Of a stretch of 64,000 nt of DNA, positions 35,432-44,229 are shown in pieces. The notes beneath the pieces were generated by a model. It worked only from the letters and a program-made list of their open reading frames with translations, did not search any database and was not told the origin of the DNA. Position 1 is the stretch's first letter; each line of letters begins with the position of its first letter. This DNA comes from Pseudomonas sp. LP_7_YM (GTDB lineage: Bacteria > Pseudomonadota > Gammaproteobacteria > Pseudomonadales > Pseudomonadaceae). The position numbers were made by a program, and so were the translations under genes. The DNA is taken from the NCBI RefSeq assembly GCF_004364435.1, contig NZ_SOCT01000003.1, positions 124,001 through 188,000 of the forward strand, read 5' to 3'.

Positions 35432-38226
35432 GTCATCCAATGAATCCACCTCTCAAATCGCTACGCGCCACACAGCGCCTGCAATTTCATAAAGATTTCA
35501 CCCTCGACGACGCCACCGCTCTGATCCCCTATTTCGCTCAACTGGGGATCAGCCACATCTACGCCTCGCCGCTGCTCAAGGCACGTGCGGGCTCGATGCA
35601 CGGCTATGACGTGGTCGATCCCCGGATCATCAACCCGGAGCTTGGCGGTGAACCCGCGTTACGCCGTCTGGTGGCCGAGCTGCGCAAACACGGCATGGGC
35701 CTGATCCTGGATATCGTGTCCAATCACATGGCCGTCGGCGGCGCTGATAACCCGTGGTGGCTGGACCTGCTGGAATGGGGTCAGCGCAGCCCGTACGCCA
35801 AGTTCTTCGACATCCAGTGGAATTCCCCCGACCCACTGCTCAAAGGCCAGCTGCTGCTGCCATTTCTGAGCACCGATTACGGCACCGTGTTGCAGAACAA
35901 CGAGGTGCCGCTGCGCTTGGACAGTGAGCACGCCAGTTTCCGCGTTGAACACTATCAGCATCATTTCCCGATCAACCCGGGCACCTATGGACCGTTGCTC
36001 AGAGCGGCCAACCGCCCAGAACTGAATGAATTGGCCGCACGCTTCGAGCAGCTGGACGCCAGCCCGCAGGCTTACGAGCAGGCGCAGGAAATCAAGGATG
36101 CACTGGCTGCACTCATCAAGGCTGAACCGGCGTTGGTTCAGGCCATAGAAAGCGGCCTGGGCCAGTACGACTCCAGCAAACCCGAAGGTTTCGAACGCCT
36201 GCACGCATTGCTTGAACGCCAGGATTACCGTTTGGCCAGTTGGCGCACCGCCGGCGATGACATCAACTGGCGCCGCTTCTTCGACATCAACGAACTGGGC
36301 GGCCTTAAGGTCGAGCGCTCGCAGGTGTTCGAGGCAACCCACGGCAAGATCTTCCAATTGATCGCCGAAGGACTGGTGGATGGGTTGCGCATCGACCACA
36401 TCGACGGTCTGGCCGACCCACGCGGTTACTGCCGAAAACTGCACCGGCGGGTCGAGAGCCTGTTGAATCAGCGCCCGCAGGGCACTGAATTGAGCCATGT
36501 ACCGATCTTCGTCGAGAAGATCCTCGGCTCCGATGAACAGGTGCGCAAGGACTGGAACGTCGACGGCACCACCGGTTATGAATTCATGAACCAGGTCTCG
36601 CTGCTGCAACACGATCCACGCGGCAAAGAGGTACTGGGAGAACTGTGGAGCCGCATCAGTGGCCGCACTGCCGACTTCAACCAGGAGGTGCTGGAAGCGC
36701 GAGATCTGGTCCTGCACGGCACCCTCGCCGGCGACTTCGAAAATCTCGCTCAGGCGCTGCTGCAAGTGGCCCGCAGCGACGTGATGAGCCGCGATCTGAC
36801 GCTGGGTGCGATCCGCCGTGCGCTGCTGGCGCTGGTAGGCAACTTCCCGGTGTATCGCACCTACATCACCGCGTGTGGCCGTTCTGCCGAGGACGAGCGG
36901 TTCTTCCAGCAGGCCATGAGTGGCGCGCGGGAAATGCTCAGCGAGGGCGACTGGCCAGTGCTCGACAATCTGGCACGCTGGCTGGGCGGCGAAAGCCTGC
37001 GCGATTTCCCGAGCGGCCCACAGCGTGAGATGCGTCGCAAGGCCTGCAATCGCTTTCAGCAACTGACCTCCCCTGTGGCGGCAAAATCGGTCGAAGACAC
37101 CTCTTTCTATCGTTCTGCCGTGCTCCTTTCGCGCAACGATGTAGGGTTTCATCCGCAACATTTCAGTGCGCCTTGCGAAGCGTTTCACGAAATCTGTGTG
37201 GAACGCGGTGCACACTTTCCAGACAACTTGCTGACCACTGCCACCCACGATCACAAGCGTGGCGAGGATACGCGTACCCGTCTGGCGGTGATCAGTGAAA
37301 ACGCGCCCTGGTACGCGGAGCAGGTCGAGCGCTGGCTACAGCTGTCTGCGCCGCTCAAGCAGGGTGAGCATCAGATCAGTCCAGGCGACGAGCTGATGTT
37401 GTACCAGGCGATTCTGGGCAGCTGGCCGCTGGGGCTGGAGGGCCAGCAGGGGTTCGAGGATTACGCCAAACGCCTCACTCAGTGGCAGGAAAAGGCCCTG
37501 CGCGAAGCCAAGTTGCAAAGCAGCTGGAGCGCACCGAACGAGCCCTATGAAACGGCCTGTCGCGAGTTTCTGCAGCATGTGTTATTGAGCCCGGATGCGC
37601 TGGCATTGCGCCAATCCATCGGGGCTACCGCCAATCGCATCGCCCCCGCGGGCGCCCTCAACAGTCTGGCGCAAACCTTGCTGCGAATGACTGTGCCCGG
37701 CGTGCCTGATCTGTACCAGGGCACCGAGTTCTGGGACTTCAGTCTGGTAGACCCGGACAACCGTCGGCCAGTGGACTATTGCGCTCGACAGCGTGCCTTG
37801 AATGACGCGCCAGTGCCTGCGCAGCTGCTCGCCCAGTGGCAGGACGGCCGGATCAAGCAGGCATTGATTGCTCAAGTGCTCTCGCTGCGCAATCAGTATC
37901 CAGCACTGTTCAGTGAAGGTCGGTATCTGCCCCTCGAAGTGAACGGCTCACAGGCTGAACACGTCCTGGCATTTGCCCGTGAACATGAGGAGGTGCGGGC
38001 TATCGTTGTGATACCTCGTTTGCCGGCTGAACTATTGGGCACCGCGCAAACTCCATTGATCAATGCGGCAAATTGGGGCGATACACGAGTGATCCTGCCG
38101 TTCGCTAACGCAAATCCAAACTGGAAGGGACTTTTTGCACAGGCTACAGTCACAGAGAGCAAGGAATTGTCGCTCAGCGAAGCGCTCAAGGAATTTTCCG
38201 TAAATCTGCTTATTCAAACCTTGTAA
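35428..38226 (+). CDS. treY: Maltooligosyl trehalose synthase
   Basis: TreY turns the reducing-end alpha-1,4 bond of a malto-oligosaccharide into an alpha-1,1 bond. It is 932 aa, close to the usual long TreY. Motifs are RLQFHKDFTLDDAT, YASPLLKARAGSMHGYDVVD, GLILDIVSNHMAVGG, DGLRIDHIDGLADPRGYC, IFVEKILGSDEQV, ATHDHKRGEDTRTRLAV and VPDLYQGTEFWDFSLVDPDNRR. All fit GH13_26. Its ATG overlaps the malQ stop (ATGA). With TreZ it forms the TreY/TreZ trehalose route. The DUF2934 gene follows 16 bases later. Confidence 0.95.
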   Translation: MSHPMNPPLKSLRATQRLQFHKDFTLDDATALIPYFAQLGISHIYASPLLKARAGSMHGYDVVDPRIINPELGGEPALRRLVAELRKHGMGLILDIVSNHMAVGGADNPWWLDLLEWGQRSPYAKFFDIQWNSPDPLLKGQLLLPFLSTDYGTVLQNNEVPLRLDSEHASFRVEHYQHHFPINPGTYGPLLRAANRPELNELAARFEQLDASPQAYEQAQEIKDALAALIKAEPALVQAIESGLGQYDSSKPEGFERLHALLERQDYRLASWRTAGDDINWRRFFDINELGGLKVERSQVFEATHGKIFQLIAEGLVDGLRIDHIDGLADPRGYCRKLHRRVESLLNQRPQGTELSHVPIFVEKILGSDEQVRKDWNVDGTTGYEFMNQVSLLQHDPRGKEVLGELWSRISGRTADFNQEVLEARDLVLHGTLAGDFENLAQALLQVARSDVMSRDLTLGAIRRALLALVGNFPVYRTYITACGRSAEDERFFQQAMSGAREMLSEGDWPVLDNLARWLGGESLRDFPSGPQREMRRKACNRFQQLTSPVAAKSVEDTSFYRSAVLLSRNDVGFHPQHFSAPCEAFHEICVERGAHFPDNLLTTATHDHKRGEDTRTRLAVISENAPWYAEQVERWLQLSAPLKQGEHQISPGDELMLYQAILGSWPLGLEGQQGFEDYAKRLTQWQEKALREAKLQSSWSAPNEPYETACREFLQHVLLSPDALALRQSIGATANRIAPAGALNSLAQTLLRMTVPGVPDLYQGTEFWDFSLVDPDNRRPVDYCARQRALNDAPVPAQLLAQWQDGRIKQALIAQVLSLRNQYPALFSEGRYLPLEVNGSQAEHVLAFAREHEEVRAIVVIPRLPAELLGTAQTPLINAANWGDTRVILPFANANPNWKGLFAQATVTESKELSLSEALKEFSVNLLIQTL

Positions 38227-38242
38227 TACCGGGAGTGTCGAG

Positions 38243-38668
38243 ATGAGTGCCGACGATAAAAGAATCAAAGAGATAGCCTACGATCTGTGGAAAACGGAAG
38301 GAAAACCACACGGAAAGGATGCCGAGCATTGGAAGAAGGCATTGGAGCTGTTTGAAGCTGAAACCAAGCTAGCCAAGAAGCCTGCAGCATCCAAAGCAGC
38401 GAAGCCTAAGGCCGACGGCAAAGCCGAGCCTAAAGCGGGCGCCGCCAAAGCTTCCGCCAAGTCCAAGGCAGCACCCGTAAGGCCTGCAGCCAAAGCAATT
38501 GAGAAACCTGCAGACAAACCCGCGGCCAAGCCTGCGACCAAACCTGCGGCCAAAGCCCCGGCAAAGGCGAAGGCACCAACCGCAAGCGGCGCGGCACCTG
38601 CAAGCAAGCCAGCGGCCAAACCTGCAGTCAAGAAAGCGCCCGCCGCGGCCAAGCCGACCGCGCACTGA
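38243..38668 (+). CDS. DUF2934 protein with a lysine/alanine/proline-rich tail
   Basis: The product is 141 aa. The first ~40 residues (KRIKEIAYDLWKTEGKPHGKDAEHWKKALELFE) match the DUF2934 domain; shortened markers are AYDLWKTEGKPHG and DAEHWKKAL. The rest is a repetitive tail of Lys, Ala and Pro (KPAAKPATKPAAK), like the histone-H1-like C-termini of AlgP and H1-type bacterial proteins. DUF2934 often occurs near glgX/treY genes in pseudomonads. The tail is probably disordered and DNA- or RNA-binding. GGGAGTGTCGAG precedes the ATG. It is the fifth gene of the trehalose run, before a hairpin and glgX. Confidence 0.85.
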   Translation: MSADDKRIKEIAYDLWKTEGKPHGKDAEHWKKALELFEAETKLAKKPAASKAAKPKADGKAEPKAGAAKASAKSKAAPVRPAAKAIEKPADKPAAKPATKPAAKAPAKAKAPTASGAAPASKPAAKPAVKKAPAAAKPTAH

Positions 38669-38749
38669 GTCTTCGTTTTCAACGAAGACTCAGCGTACAG
38701 CAGCCCCCTACCGCAGGGATCGCGTTACAACGATCTTCTCCCTGCGGTA
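38665..38749 (+). terminator. Two tandem hairpins between DUF2934 gene and glgX
   Basis: The first stem is 13 bp, perfect (38665-38677 with 38681-38693), with a 3-base loop. It contains the DUF2934 stop codon and has no T-tail. The second is 11 bp, TACCGCAGGGA with TCCCTGCGGTA (38709-38719 and 38739-38749). They may weaken read-through or protect the 3' end of the message, and glgX follows after 94 bases. Confidence 0.55.
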
Positions 38750-38843
38750 ACCCCTTTGCCTGTTTCTACCGTGTGGCGCAGCTTCAGCCTGCGACAGAGG
38801 CTTTGTTCGCCTTCAGGAAATCATTCGAACGTCAGGAATCACC

Positions 38844-41030
38844 ATGAGCAAGCAAGAAAAGAACACCGCCCCAAAGAATGAATCCACTAAGGCTGACAGC
38901 CCGGAAGTTACCGCATCGCGCATTCGAGAGGGGCTCCCCTTTCCACTCGGCGCGAACTGGGACGGCTTGGGGGTAAACTTCGCGATTTTCTCGGCCAACG
39001 CTACCAAGGTAGAGCTTTGCCTGTTTGACTCTTCCGGCGAGACTGAACTGGAGCGAATCGAACTTCCCGAGTACACCGATGAGATTTTCCACGGGTACCT
39101 GCCTGACGCCCACCCGGGTCTGGTGTATGGCTACCGTGTTTATGGTCCATACGACCCGAAGAACGGCCATCGTTTCAACCACAACAAACTGCTGATCGAC
39201 CCCTACGCTAAACAACTGGTCGGGGAGCTGAAATGGTCGGAAGCATTGTTCGGCTACACCATTGGCCACCCTGACGACGACCTGAGCTTCGATGAGCGCG
39301 ACAGTGCGCCGTTCGTGCCCAAGTGCAAGGTCATCGACCCTGCCTACACCTGGGGCCGCGATCAGCGGGTCAATGTGCCGTGGGAAAAGACCGTTTTCTA
39401 TGAGACCCACACTCGCGGTTTCACCATGCGTCATCCAGCCGTTCCCGATGAGTTGAAGGGCACGTTCTCGGGCCTTAAGGTCGATGAGGTCATCCAGCAC
39501 ATCAAGGGGCTGGGAGTGTCTTCCGTGGAGCTGCTGCCTATCCATGCCTTCGTCAATGACCAGCATCTGCTGCAAAAAGGCATGACCAATTACTGGGGCT
39601 ACAACACCATTGCCTTCTTTGCCCCGGATCCGCGTTTCCTGGCGCATGGCAAGATTGCAGAGTTCAAGGAAATGGTCGCCCACATGCACCAGGCCGGACT
39701 CGAGGTGATTCTCGACGTGGTCTATAACCACACCGCCGAAGGTAACGAGCGCGGCCCTACCCTGTCGATGCGCGGTATCGACAACGCCTCCTATTATCGC
39801 CTGATGCCGGACGACAAACGTTTCTACATCAACGATTCCGGCACCGGCAATACACTGGACCTGAGCCATCCCTGCGTGCTGCAGATGGTTACCGACTCGC
39901 TGCGGTACTGGGCGTCCGAGATGCATGTGGACGGCTTCCGCTTTGACCTGGCAACCATCCTCGGTCGTTACCACGATGGCTTCGATGAGCGTCACAGCTT
40001 CCTTGTGGCCTGCCGCCAGGATCCGGTGCTGCGTCAGGTCAAGCTGATCGCTGAGCCTTGGGACTGCGGTCCCGGTGGCTATCAGGTCGGTCACTTCGCG
40101 CCGGGCTGGGCCGAGTGGAACGACAAGTTTCGCGACACCGTGCGCGCCTTCTGGAAGGGTGATGAAGCGCAGCTTGCCGATCTGGCAAGTCGCCTGACCG
40201 CCTCGGGCAACATGTTCAACCAGCGCGGCCGCAGACCTTATGCCTCGGTGAACTTCGTCACCGCTCACGATGGCTTCACGCTGCACGACCTGGTGTCGTA
40301 CAACGACAAGCACAACGAGGACAACGACGAGAACAACCAGGACGGCAGCAACGACAACCGCTCCTGGAACCACGGTGTGGAAGGCACGACCGAAGATCCG
40401 GAAATCAACGCACTGCGTCTGCGTCAGATGCGCAACTTCTTCGCTACCCTGCTGTTTTCGCAGGGCACGCCGATGATCGTGGCCGGTGATGAATTCGCCC
40501 GTACCCAGCATGGCAACAACAATGCGTACTGCCAGGACAGCGAAATCGGTTGGGTCAATTGGGAGTGGGACGAAGACGGCAAGGCTCTGCACAGCTTCGT
40601 GCAACGCCTGATCAAATTGCGCCTGAAATATCCGATCCTGCGTCGCGGACGTTTCCTCGTCGGTGATTACAACGAAGAACTGGGGGTCAAGGACGTGACC
40701 TGGCTGTCGCCAAGCGGTGAAGAGATGACCATCGAGCAGTGGGAAGATCCTAATGGTCGTTGCTTGGGTATGCTCATGGATGGCCGCGCTCAAGAGACCG
40801 GTATTCGTCGCCGTGGCTCCGAGGCCACCATGTTGCTGATCGTCAACTCACACCACGATGGCGTCAACTTCACCCTGCCGGAAGTGCCAGAAGGCGTGCA
40901 TTGGGTCAGCCTGGTCGACACCAACCAGCCTGAAATTCGTGGCAAGGACACATTCGACTTCGGCAGCGAGTACACCGTGACGCCGCGTTCGCTGCTGCTG
41001 TTTGAATTGCACAAGGAAGATCAGGCGTAA
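38844..41030 (+). CDS. glgX: Glycogen debranching enzyme GlgX
   Basis: GlgX hydrolyses alpha-1,6 branch points, freeing short linear chains. It is 728 aa with an N-terminal CBM48-type domain (GLPFPLGANWDGLGVNFAIFS). The GH13_11 catalytic barrel has VYGYRVYGPYDP, VILDVVYNHTAEGNERGP, DGFRFDLATILGR (Asp nucleophile), IAEPWDCGPGGYQVG (Glu) and FVTAHDGFTLHDLVSYNDKHN. The freed chains are substrates for MalQ and TreY just upstream. GGAATCACC precedes the ATG. A strong terminator ends the operon. Confidence 0.95.
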   Translation: MSKQEKNTAPKNESTKADSPEVTASRIREGLPFPLGANWDGLGVNFAIFSANATKVELCLFDSSGETELERIELPEYTDEIFHGYLPDAHPGLVYGYRVYGPYDPKNGHRFNHNKLLIDPYAKQLVGELKWSEALFGYTIGHPDDDLSFDERDSAPFVPKCKVIDPAYTWGRDQRVNVPWEKTVFYETHTRGFTMRHPAVPDELKGTFSGLKVDEVIQHIKGLGVSSVELLPIHAFVNDQHLLQKGMTNYWGYNTIAFFAPDPRFLAHGKIAEFKEMVAHMHQAGLEVILDVVYNHTAEGNERGPTLSMRGIDNASYYRLMPDDKRFYINDSGTGNTLDLSHPCVLQMVTDSLRYWASEMHVDGFRFDLATILGRYHDGFDERHSFLVACRQDPVLRQVKLIAEPWDCGPGGYQVGHFAPGWAEWNDKFRDTVRAFWKGDEAQLADLASRLTASGNMFNQRGRRPYASVNFVTAHDGFTLHDLVSYNDKHNEDNDENNQDGSNDNRSWNHGVEGTTEDPEINALRLRQMRNFFATLLFSQGTPMIVAGDEFARTQHGNNNAYCQDSEIGWVNWEWDEDGKALHSFVQRLIKLRLKYPILRRGRFLVGDYNEELGVKDVTWLSPSGEEMTIEQWEDPNGRCLGMLMDGRAQETGIRRRGSEATMLLIVNSHHDGVNFTLPEVPEGVHWVSLVDTNQPEIRGKDTFDFGSEYTVTPRSLLLFELHKEDQA

Positions 41031-41082
41031 AAAGCCACGTAATTGTCTTCAGGACCAGGCTCGCTTCCTGAGGACCGTTCCC

Positions 41083-41125
41083 CAACCCCTGCTGCAGCGA
41101 ATGCATTCGCCGCAGCAGGGGTTTT
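41083..41125 (+). terminator. Rho-independent terminator after glgX
   Basis: AACCCCTGCTGC and GCAGCAGGGGTT pair over 12 bp, with an extra inner hairpin (GCGAATGCATTCGC) and a TTTT tail. It ends the glucan/trehalose operon. Confidence 0.9.
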
Positions 41126-41258
41126 GCATTTTTGCAGCCGGTAGAATGATCACGCGCTCGCAGCCCTTCTCAAAGGCCTATCCAGGCAAATCAATACGGA
41201 CGCGCCCCTGTTGCGCGCGCTGACCCGCTGTTGTTTTCTCCCTGCGCAGTGCCGACTT

Positions 41259-41330
41259 TGTAGTCACAAACCGACCTTCCTGTATTGAAACTACAAAATA
41301 TGTAGTGCCTTAAAATAATCACTACAAAAT
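41259..41330. repeat. Four copies of TGTAGT/ACTACA in an AT-rich gap
   Basis: The hexamer TGTAGT occurs at 41259-41264 and 41301-41306, and its reverse complement ACTACA at 41290-41295 and 41321-41326. Copies two and three form CTACA-AAATA-TGTAG. This sits in a 729-base gap (41031-41759) that otherwise holds only the glgX terminator. Frames such as 41322-41705 on the minus strand lack protein-like composition and a ribosome site. It could be a regulator-binding cluster. The only plausible target is the gene at 41760, 430 bases away, or a lost gene. Confidence 0.4.
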
Positions 41331-41759
41331 GATTGACGAAGCTGTTTTGCAATTGCATAGTTCAACCGTCTCCCCGATCGGGAGAGCTGGCAAAAGTAGT
41401 CCGGGCCATTCGACCCAACAGTCGAACCACCTCTGGATGTGTGCTGCCCACAAGGCAGATTGATGAACCTGAACCGGCATGATCGAGCCATGGGCCGAGC
41501 GCTGGCGATACGTCCTCATGACACTTGTGGTCGACATCAGTCGCCAGGGTTCTTGCGACGCTCGCAGCCTCTCCTCGATGTTTCGAACCGTTCCGTAGCA
41601 GACTCTCATCAGCACTACATCCTGACGCCCGGCACCGGCTCTGCGTCTAGACGGGCCTTGTTTGTCAGCGTGTGAAGGACTGCGGATCGACGGACGATCC
41701 GCCATCGCGTTTTGAACTGACTAGATAGATTAACGAACGGCAAAAAGGGGTATCCAACC

Positions 41760-42089
41760 ATGAATCTGAACAATCAACCTACCATTGACCAATTGGCTCG
41801 ACTGTTCGCGGCGCAGAAGGACTCCCTCGACAGCCACATTCTCTGGGTCTGTGAGAAAGGTGATGTGCATATGGACGGCCTCGGTGTGTGCACCGAGGAA
41901 CAAGAGTTCGACGAACAGCGTCCGCATATGCGCGCACGGCTGAAGATGTACCGCAAAGGCCACGGTTATGTCGGCAAGAAGGCAGCCGCCGACAAACAGT
42001 TCCTTGGTCAGGTGCTCGATACCCTGAGCAGTGAATGGGGCAACGCGCGGCAACACGAAGGCGTGTGTGTGATCGACCGGCTTTGCTAA
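41760..42089 (+). CDS. Hypothetical protein, 109 aa
   Basis: This soluble protein starts MNLNNQPTIDQLARLFAAQKD. It has a central strand-rich part (HILWVCEKGDVHMDGLGVC) and ends with GVCVIDRLC. It has four cysteines. AAAAAGGGG precedes the ATG at ten bases. I recall similar stand-alone Pseudomonas hypotheticals but cannot name a family. It stands alone. The message appears to end before a leftward gene at 42178. Confidence 0.65.
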   Translation: MNLNNQPTIDQLARLFAAQKDSLDSHILWVCEKGDVHMDGLGVCTEEQEFDEQRPHMRARLKMYRKGHGYVGKKAAADKQFLGQVLDTLSSEWGNARQHEGVCVIDRLC

Positions 42090-42177
42090 GAAGCGTTGCG
42101 CCGCTGATTCCTGGGTTTCCCAAGGGTCAGCGGCGTATTGCTTAGAGTGCCACCGACTGTACGCATGCTGTCGTACG

Positions 42178-42750
42178 TCACCGTGCTGCCGGATTGATCA
42201 ACGCCGTCAGCACATGATCTGCCCACTCGCCGTTGATCTTCAGATACGCTCGGGCAAAACCCTCCCGCTCGAAACCCAGCGCCGACAGCACCCGTGCGCT
42301 GCGCTCATTCTCCGGCCTGTAGTTGGCCATGATCCGGTGCAGTCCCAGGTCTTCGAATGCGTAGGCGATGGCCCGGTGCAGCGCCTCGGTCATCAGACCT
42401 TTTCCTTGAACCTGTTCAGCCAGTGAATAGCCTAAATGACAGGCCTGAAAAGCACCCAGCACGACATTGCTGAAGATACATTCACCCACCATATCTGCGC
42501 TGTCACGCTCGATGATCAGCAGATGCAACCCCCTCCCGGCAATCCGCTCATACTCGGTGTAAGCGATGCGGTGGATAATCGCATCAAGCTCGAAAAAGCC
42601 CGCTGGGCGGATCGGTTGCCAGGGTTGCAGATGATCGCGGTTGTTCAGGTTGTAGCGCTGAATCTGCAGCGCATCCCCGCCTGCCACCGGGCGCAAGACC
42701 AGACGCTCGGTAACCAGACGAATCAGCTGCGGCTCGGCAATGATGTCCAT
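42178..42750 (-). CDS. RimJ-type GNAT acetyltransferase
   Basis: The product is 190 aa. The family start is VTERLVLRPVAGGDA, as in RimJ/RimL, and the acetyl-CoA loop is AEQVQGKGLMTEAL. The late helix-strand NERSARVLSALGFEREGFARAYLKINGEWADHV contains the usual SARVLSALGFEREG motif. RimJ acetylates ribosomal protein S5, but many relatives have other targets. It is the third of three leftward genes after TSUP, with a 30-base gap. Confidence 0.85.
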   Translation of the reverse strand: MDIIAEPQLIRLVTERLVLRPVAGGDALQIQRYNLNNRDHLQPWQPIRPAGFFELDAIIHRIAYTEYERIAGRGLHLLIIERDSADMVGECIFSNVVLGAFQACHLGYSLAEQVQGKGLMTEALHRAIAYAFEDLGLHRIMANYRPENERSARVLSALGFEREGFARAYLKINGEWADHVLTALINPAAR

Positions 42751-42780
42751 GACGTGCGTCTTGACCTGATTCTGAAAAGT

Positions 42781-43566
42781 TTAGAAGGCCAGCTTGTAAC
42801 CGATCGCGATCAGCATCAACGCCAGACAGGGGCGCAGCACGGCATCGGGGATACGTCCGGTCAGCTGGCTGCCCATGTAGATGCCCGGCAGCGACCCCAT
42901 CAACAGGAACCCCAACATGGTCCAGTTCATGTTGCCCATACTGGCGTGTCCCAGGCCGGCAATCAGCGTCAGCGGCACGGCATGCGCGATCTCGGTGCCC
43001 ACCAGGCGCCGGGTATCGAGAAACGGATAGAGTAAAAACAGCGCCACCGTGCCCAAAGCCCCGGCGCCGATGGAGGTCAGGGCGACCATGACGCCAAGCA
43101 CCACTCCGGTGATCACCGTCAGGCTGTTGAGGGTTTTGCCGCTGAGGCGAAAGCGGTCTCCGGCATGGCGCTGAGCGAAGGCCAGCAGACGCTGCTTAAG
43201 GAAAATCGCTACCGCCGTGAGCAGCAGGACAAACCCCAGCCCCTGCTTGATGACCGCATTCATCGCCTCGGGCGCGGTGTGCAGGCTACTGAGAAACCAC
43301 AGGGTCAGTCCCGCCGCCGGTACGCTGCCCAACGTCAGCCAGCCCGTGATGCCCCAGTCGATGTTGTCATTCTTTCTGTGCACCAGCACGCCACCGCTCT
43401 TGGTGATGGCTGCATAGAGCAAATCAGTGCCAACGGCCGTTGCCGGATTGATGCCGAACCACAGCAGGATCGGGGTCATCAGCGACCCCCCTCCGACTCC
43501 GGTCATGCCGACGATGAATCCCACGACCAATCCTGCGACGACGAAACCTATATTGCCGAAATCCAT
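42781..43566 (-). CDS. TSUP-family anion exporter (TauE/SafE)
   Basis: The product is 261 aa with about seven to eight hydrophobic helices. The duplicated family signature is visible as GMTGVGGGSLMTPILLWFGI near the N-terminus and ALTSIGAGALGTVALFLLYP in the second half. These proteins carry sulfite, sulfoacetate or other organosulfur anions. Substrate cannot be told from sequence. A 17-base palindrome lies 86 bases upstream. It is followed closely by the acetyltransferase gene. Confidence 0.88.
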   Translation of the reverse strand: MDFGNIGFVVAGLVVGFIVGMTGVGGGSLMTPILLWFGINPATAVGTDLLYAAITKSGGVLVHRKNDNIDWGITGWLTLGSVPAAGLTLWFLSSLHTAPEAMNAVIKQGLGFVLLLTAVAIFLKQRLLAFAQRHAGDRFRLSGKTLNSLTVITGVVLGVMVALTSIGAGALGTVALFLLYPFLDTRRLVGTEIAHAVPLTLIAGLGHASMGNMNWTMLGFLLMGSLPGIYMGSQLTGRIPDAVLRPCLALMLIAIGYKLAF

Positions 43567-43651
43567 GGTTGGACCTGATACGCCTGCAAAAAACTGGCAC
43601 GCAGGATAGCGATTTTTTGTCTATGGACCTTGATTTTTCTTATATGAAGAG

Positions 43652-43668
43652 TAGATCGATACGATCTA
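43652..43668. promoter_or_regulatory. Palindromic operator candidate upstream of the TSUP gene
   Basis: TAGATCG-ATA-CGATCTA is a perfect 7-bp palindrome with a 3-base centre, in an AT-rich stretch 86 bases before the TSUP start and 46 bases after the cupin stop. Size and symmetry suit a dimeric repressor. The regulator is not in view. Confidence 0.5.
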
Positions 43669-43713
43669 TGGATATAACCAAACTGACCTGTCCTTTCAGG
43701 CATAACGTAGCCG

Positions 43714-44217
43714 TCAGGGTTCGCCGTCCCAATAATCCAGCGACGCCTCTGGTCGCTGTACCACCGTGAACGCATCCGCGTCATTGATCGTTACCGTTGC
43801 CTGATACTTGCCCGAATCAGGGTATTCACACACTTCTGGCGTTTCGCGGGTGCTGATGGAAAGGTATTTGAGCGGCTTATCAGAGGTATTGATGATCTGG
43901 TGCGGGTACTCAGGACCAGGCGGGATAAAGATCACATCACACGCTTTAATTGGCAGCATTTCCCCGGCCACTCGCAGGGTGCCCTCACCTTCGATGACGA
44001 CGAACATCTCTTCCTGAATATGGTGGAAATGGTACGGACAGGAACGCTTGCCCGGCGCGACAATGTCCATTGAAGCGCCGAGCTTCTGCGCCACCGTTCC
44101 TGTACCCAGGCGCGCAGCCTGACTTTCATAGAGCGGGTCGCGGCGTTCATTGTGCAAGGGTAATTCATTAAAATTGCGGATCAGGCGCAAAGCCAGATCT
44201 GTTTTGGTCGGGTCCAT
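43714..44217 (-). CDS. Cupin-domain protein
   Basis: The product is 167 aa with one cupin fold. Metal-ligand motif one is PYHFHHIQEEMFVVIEGEG (His, His, Glu) and motif two PPGPEYPHQIINTSDKP (His). An N-terminal segment (NELPLHNERRDPLY) and the C-terminal tail DYWDGEP are beyond the minimal cupin. Similar proteins bind Fe or Zn and may act as dioxygenases or sugar isomerases. ATG 44217 has CGGAG at good spacing, and GTG 44223 is an alternative. It is 12 bases after tam and probably in the same message. Confidence 0.82.
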   Translation of the reverse strand: MDPTKTDLALRLIRNFNELPLHNERRDPLYESQAARLGTGTVAQKLGASMDIVAPGKRSCPYHFHHIQEEMFVVIEGEGTLRVAGEMLPIKACDVIFIPPGPEYPHQIINTSDKPLKYLSISTRETPEVCEYPDSGKYQATVTINDADAFTVVQRPEASLDYWDGEP

Positions 44218-44229
44218 ATGCACTCCGAA

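Noticed and set aside
38832..40793. A 653-aa open frame opposite glgX
   Set aside because: Antisense to a complete GlgX gene; no start signal, and its valine/histidine-rich composition is a reverse-strand artefact.
41322..41705. A 127-aa minus-strand open frame after glgX
   Set aside because: No ribosome site, no family, random-looking composition; kept only as part of the unexplained gap.
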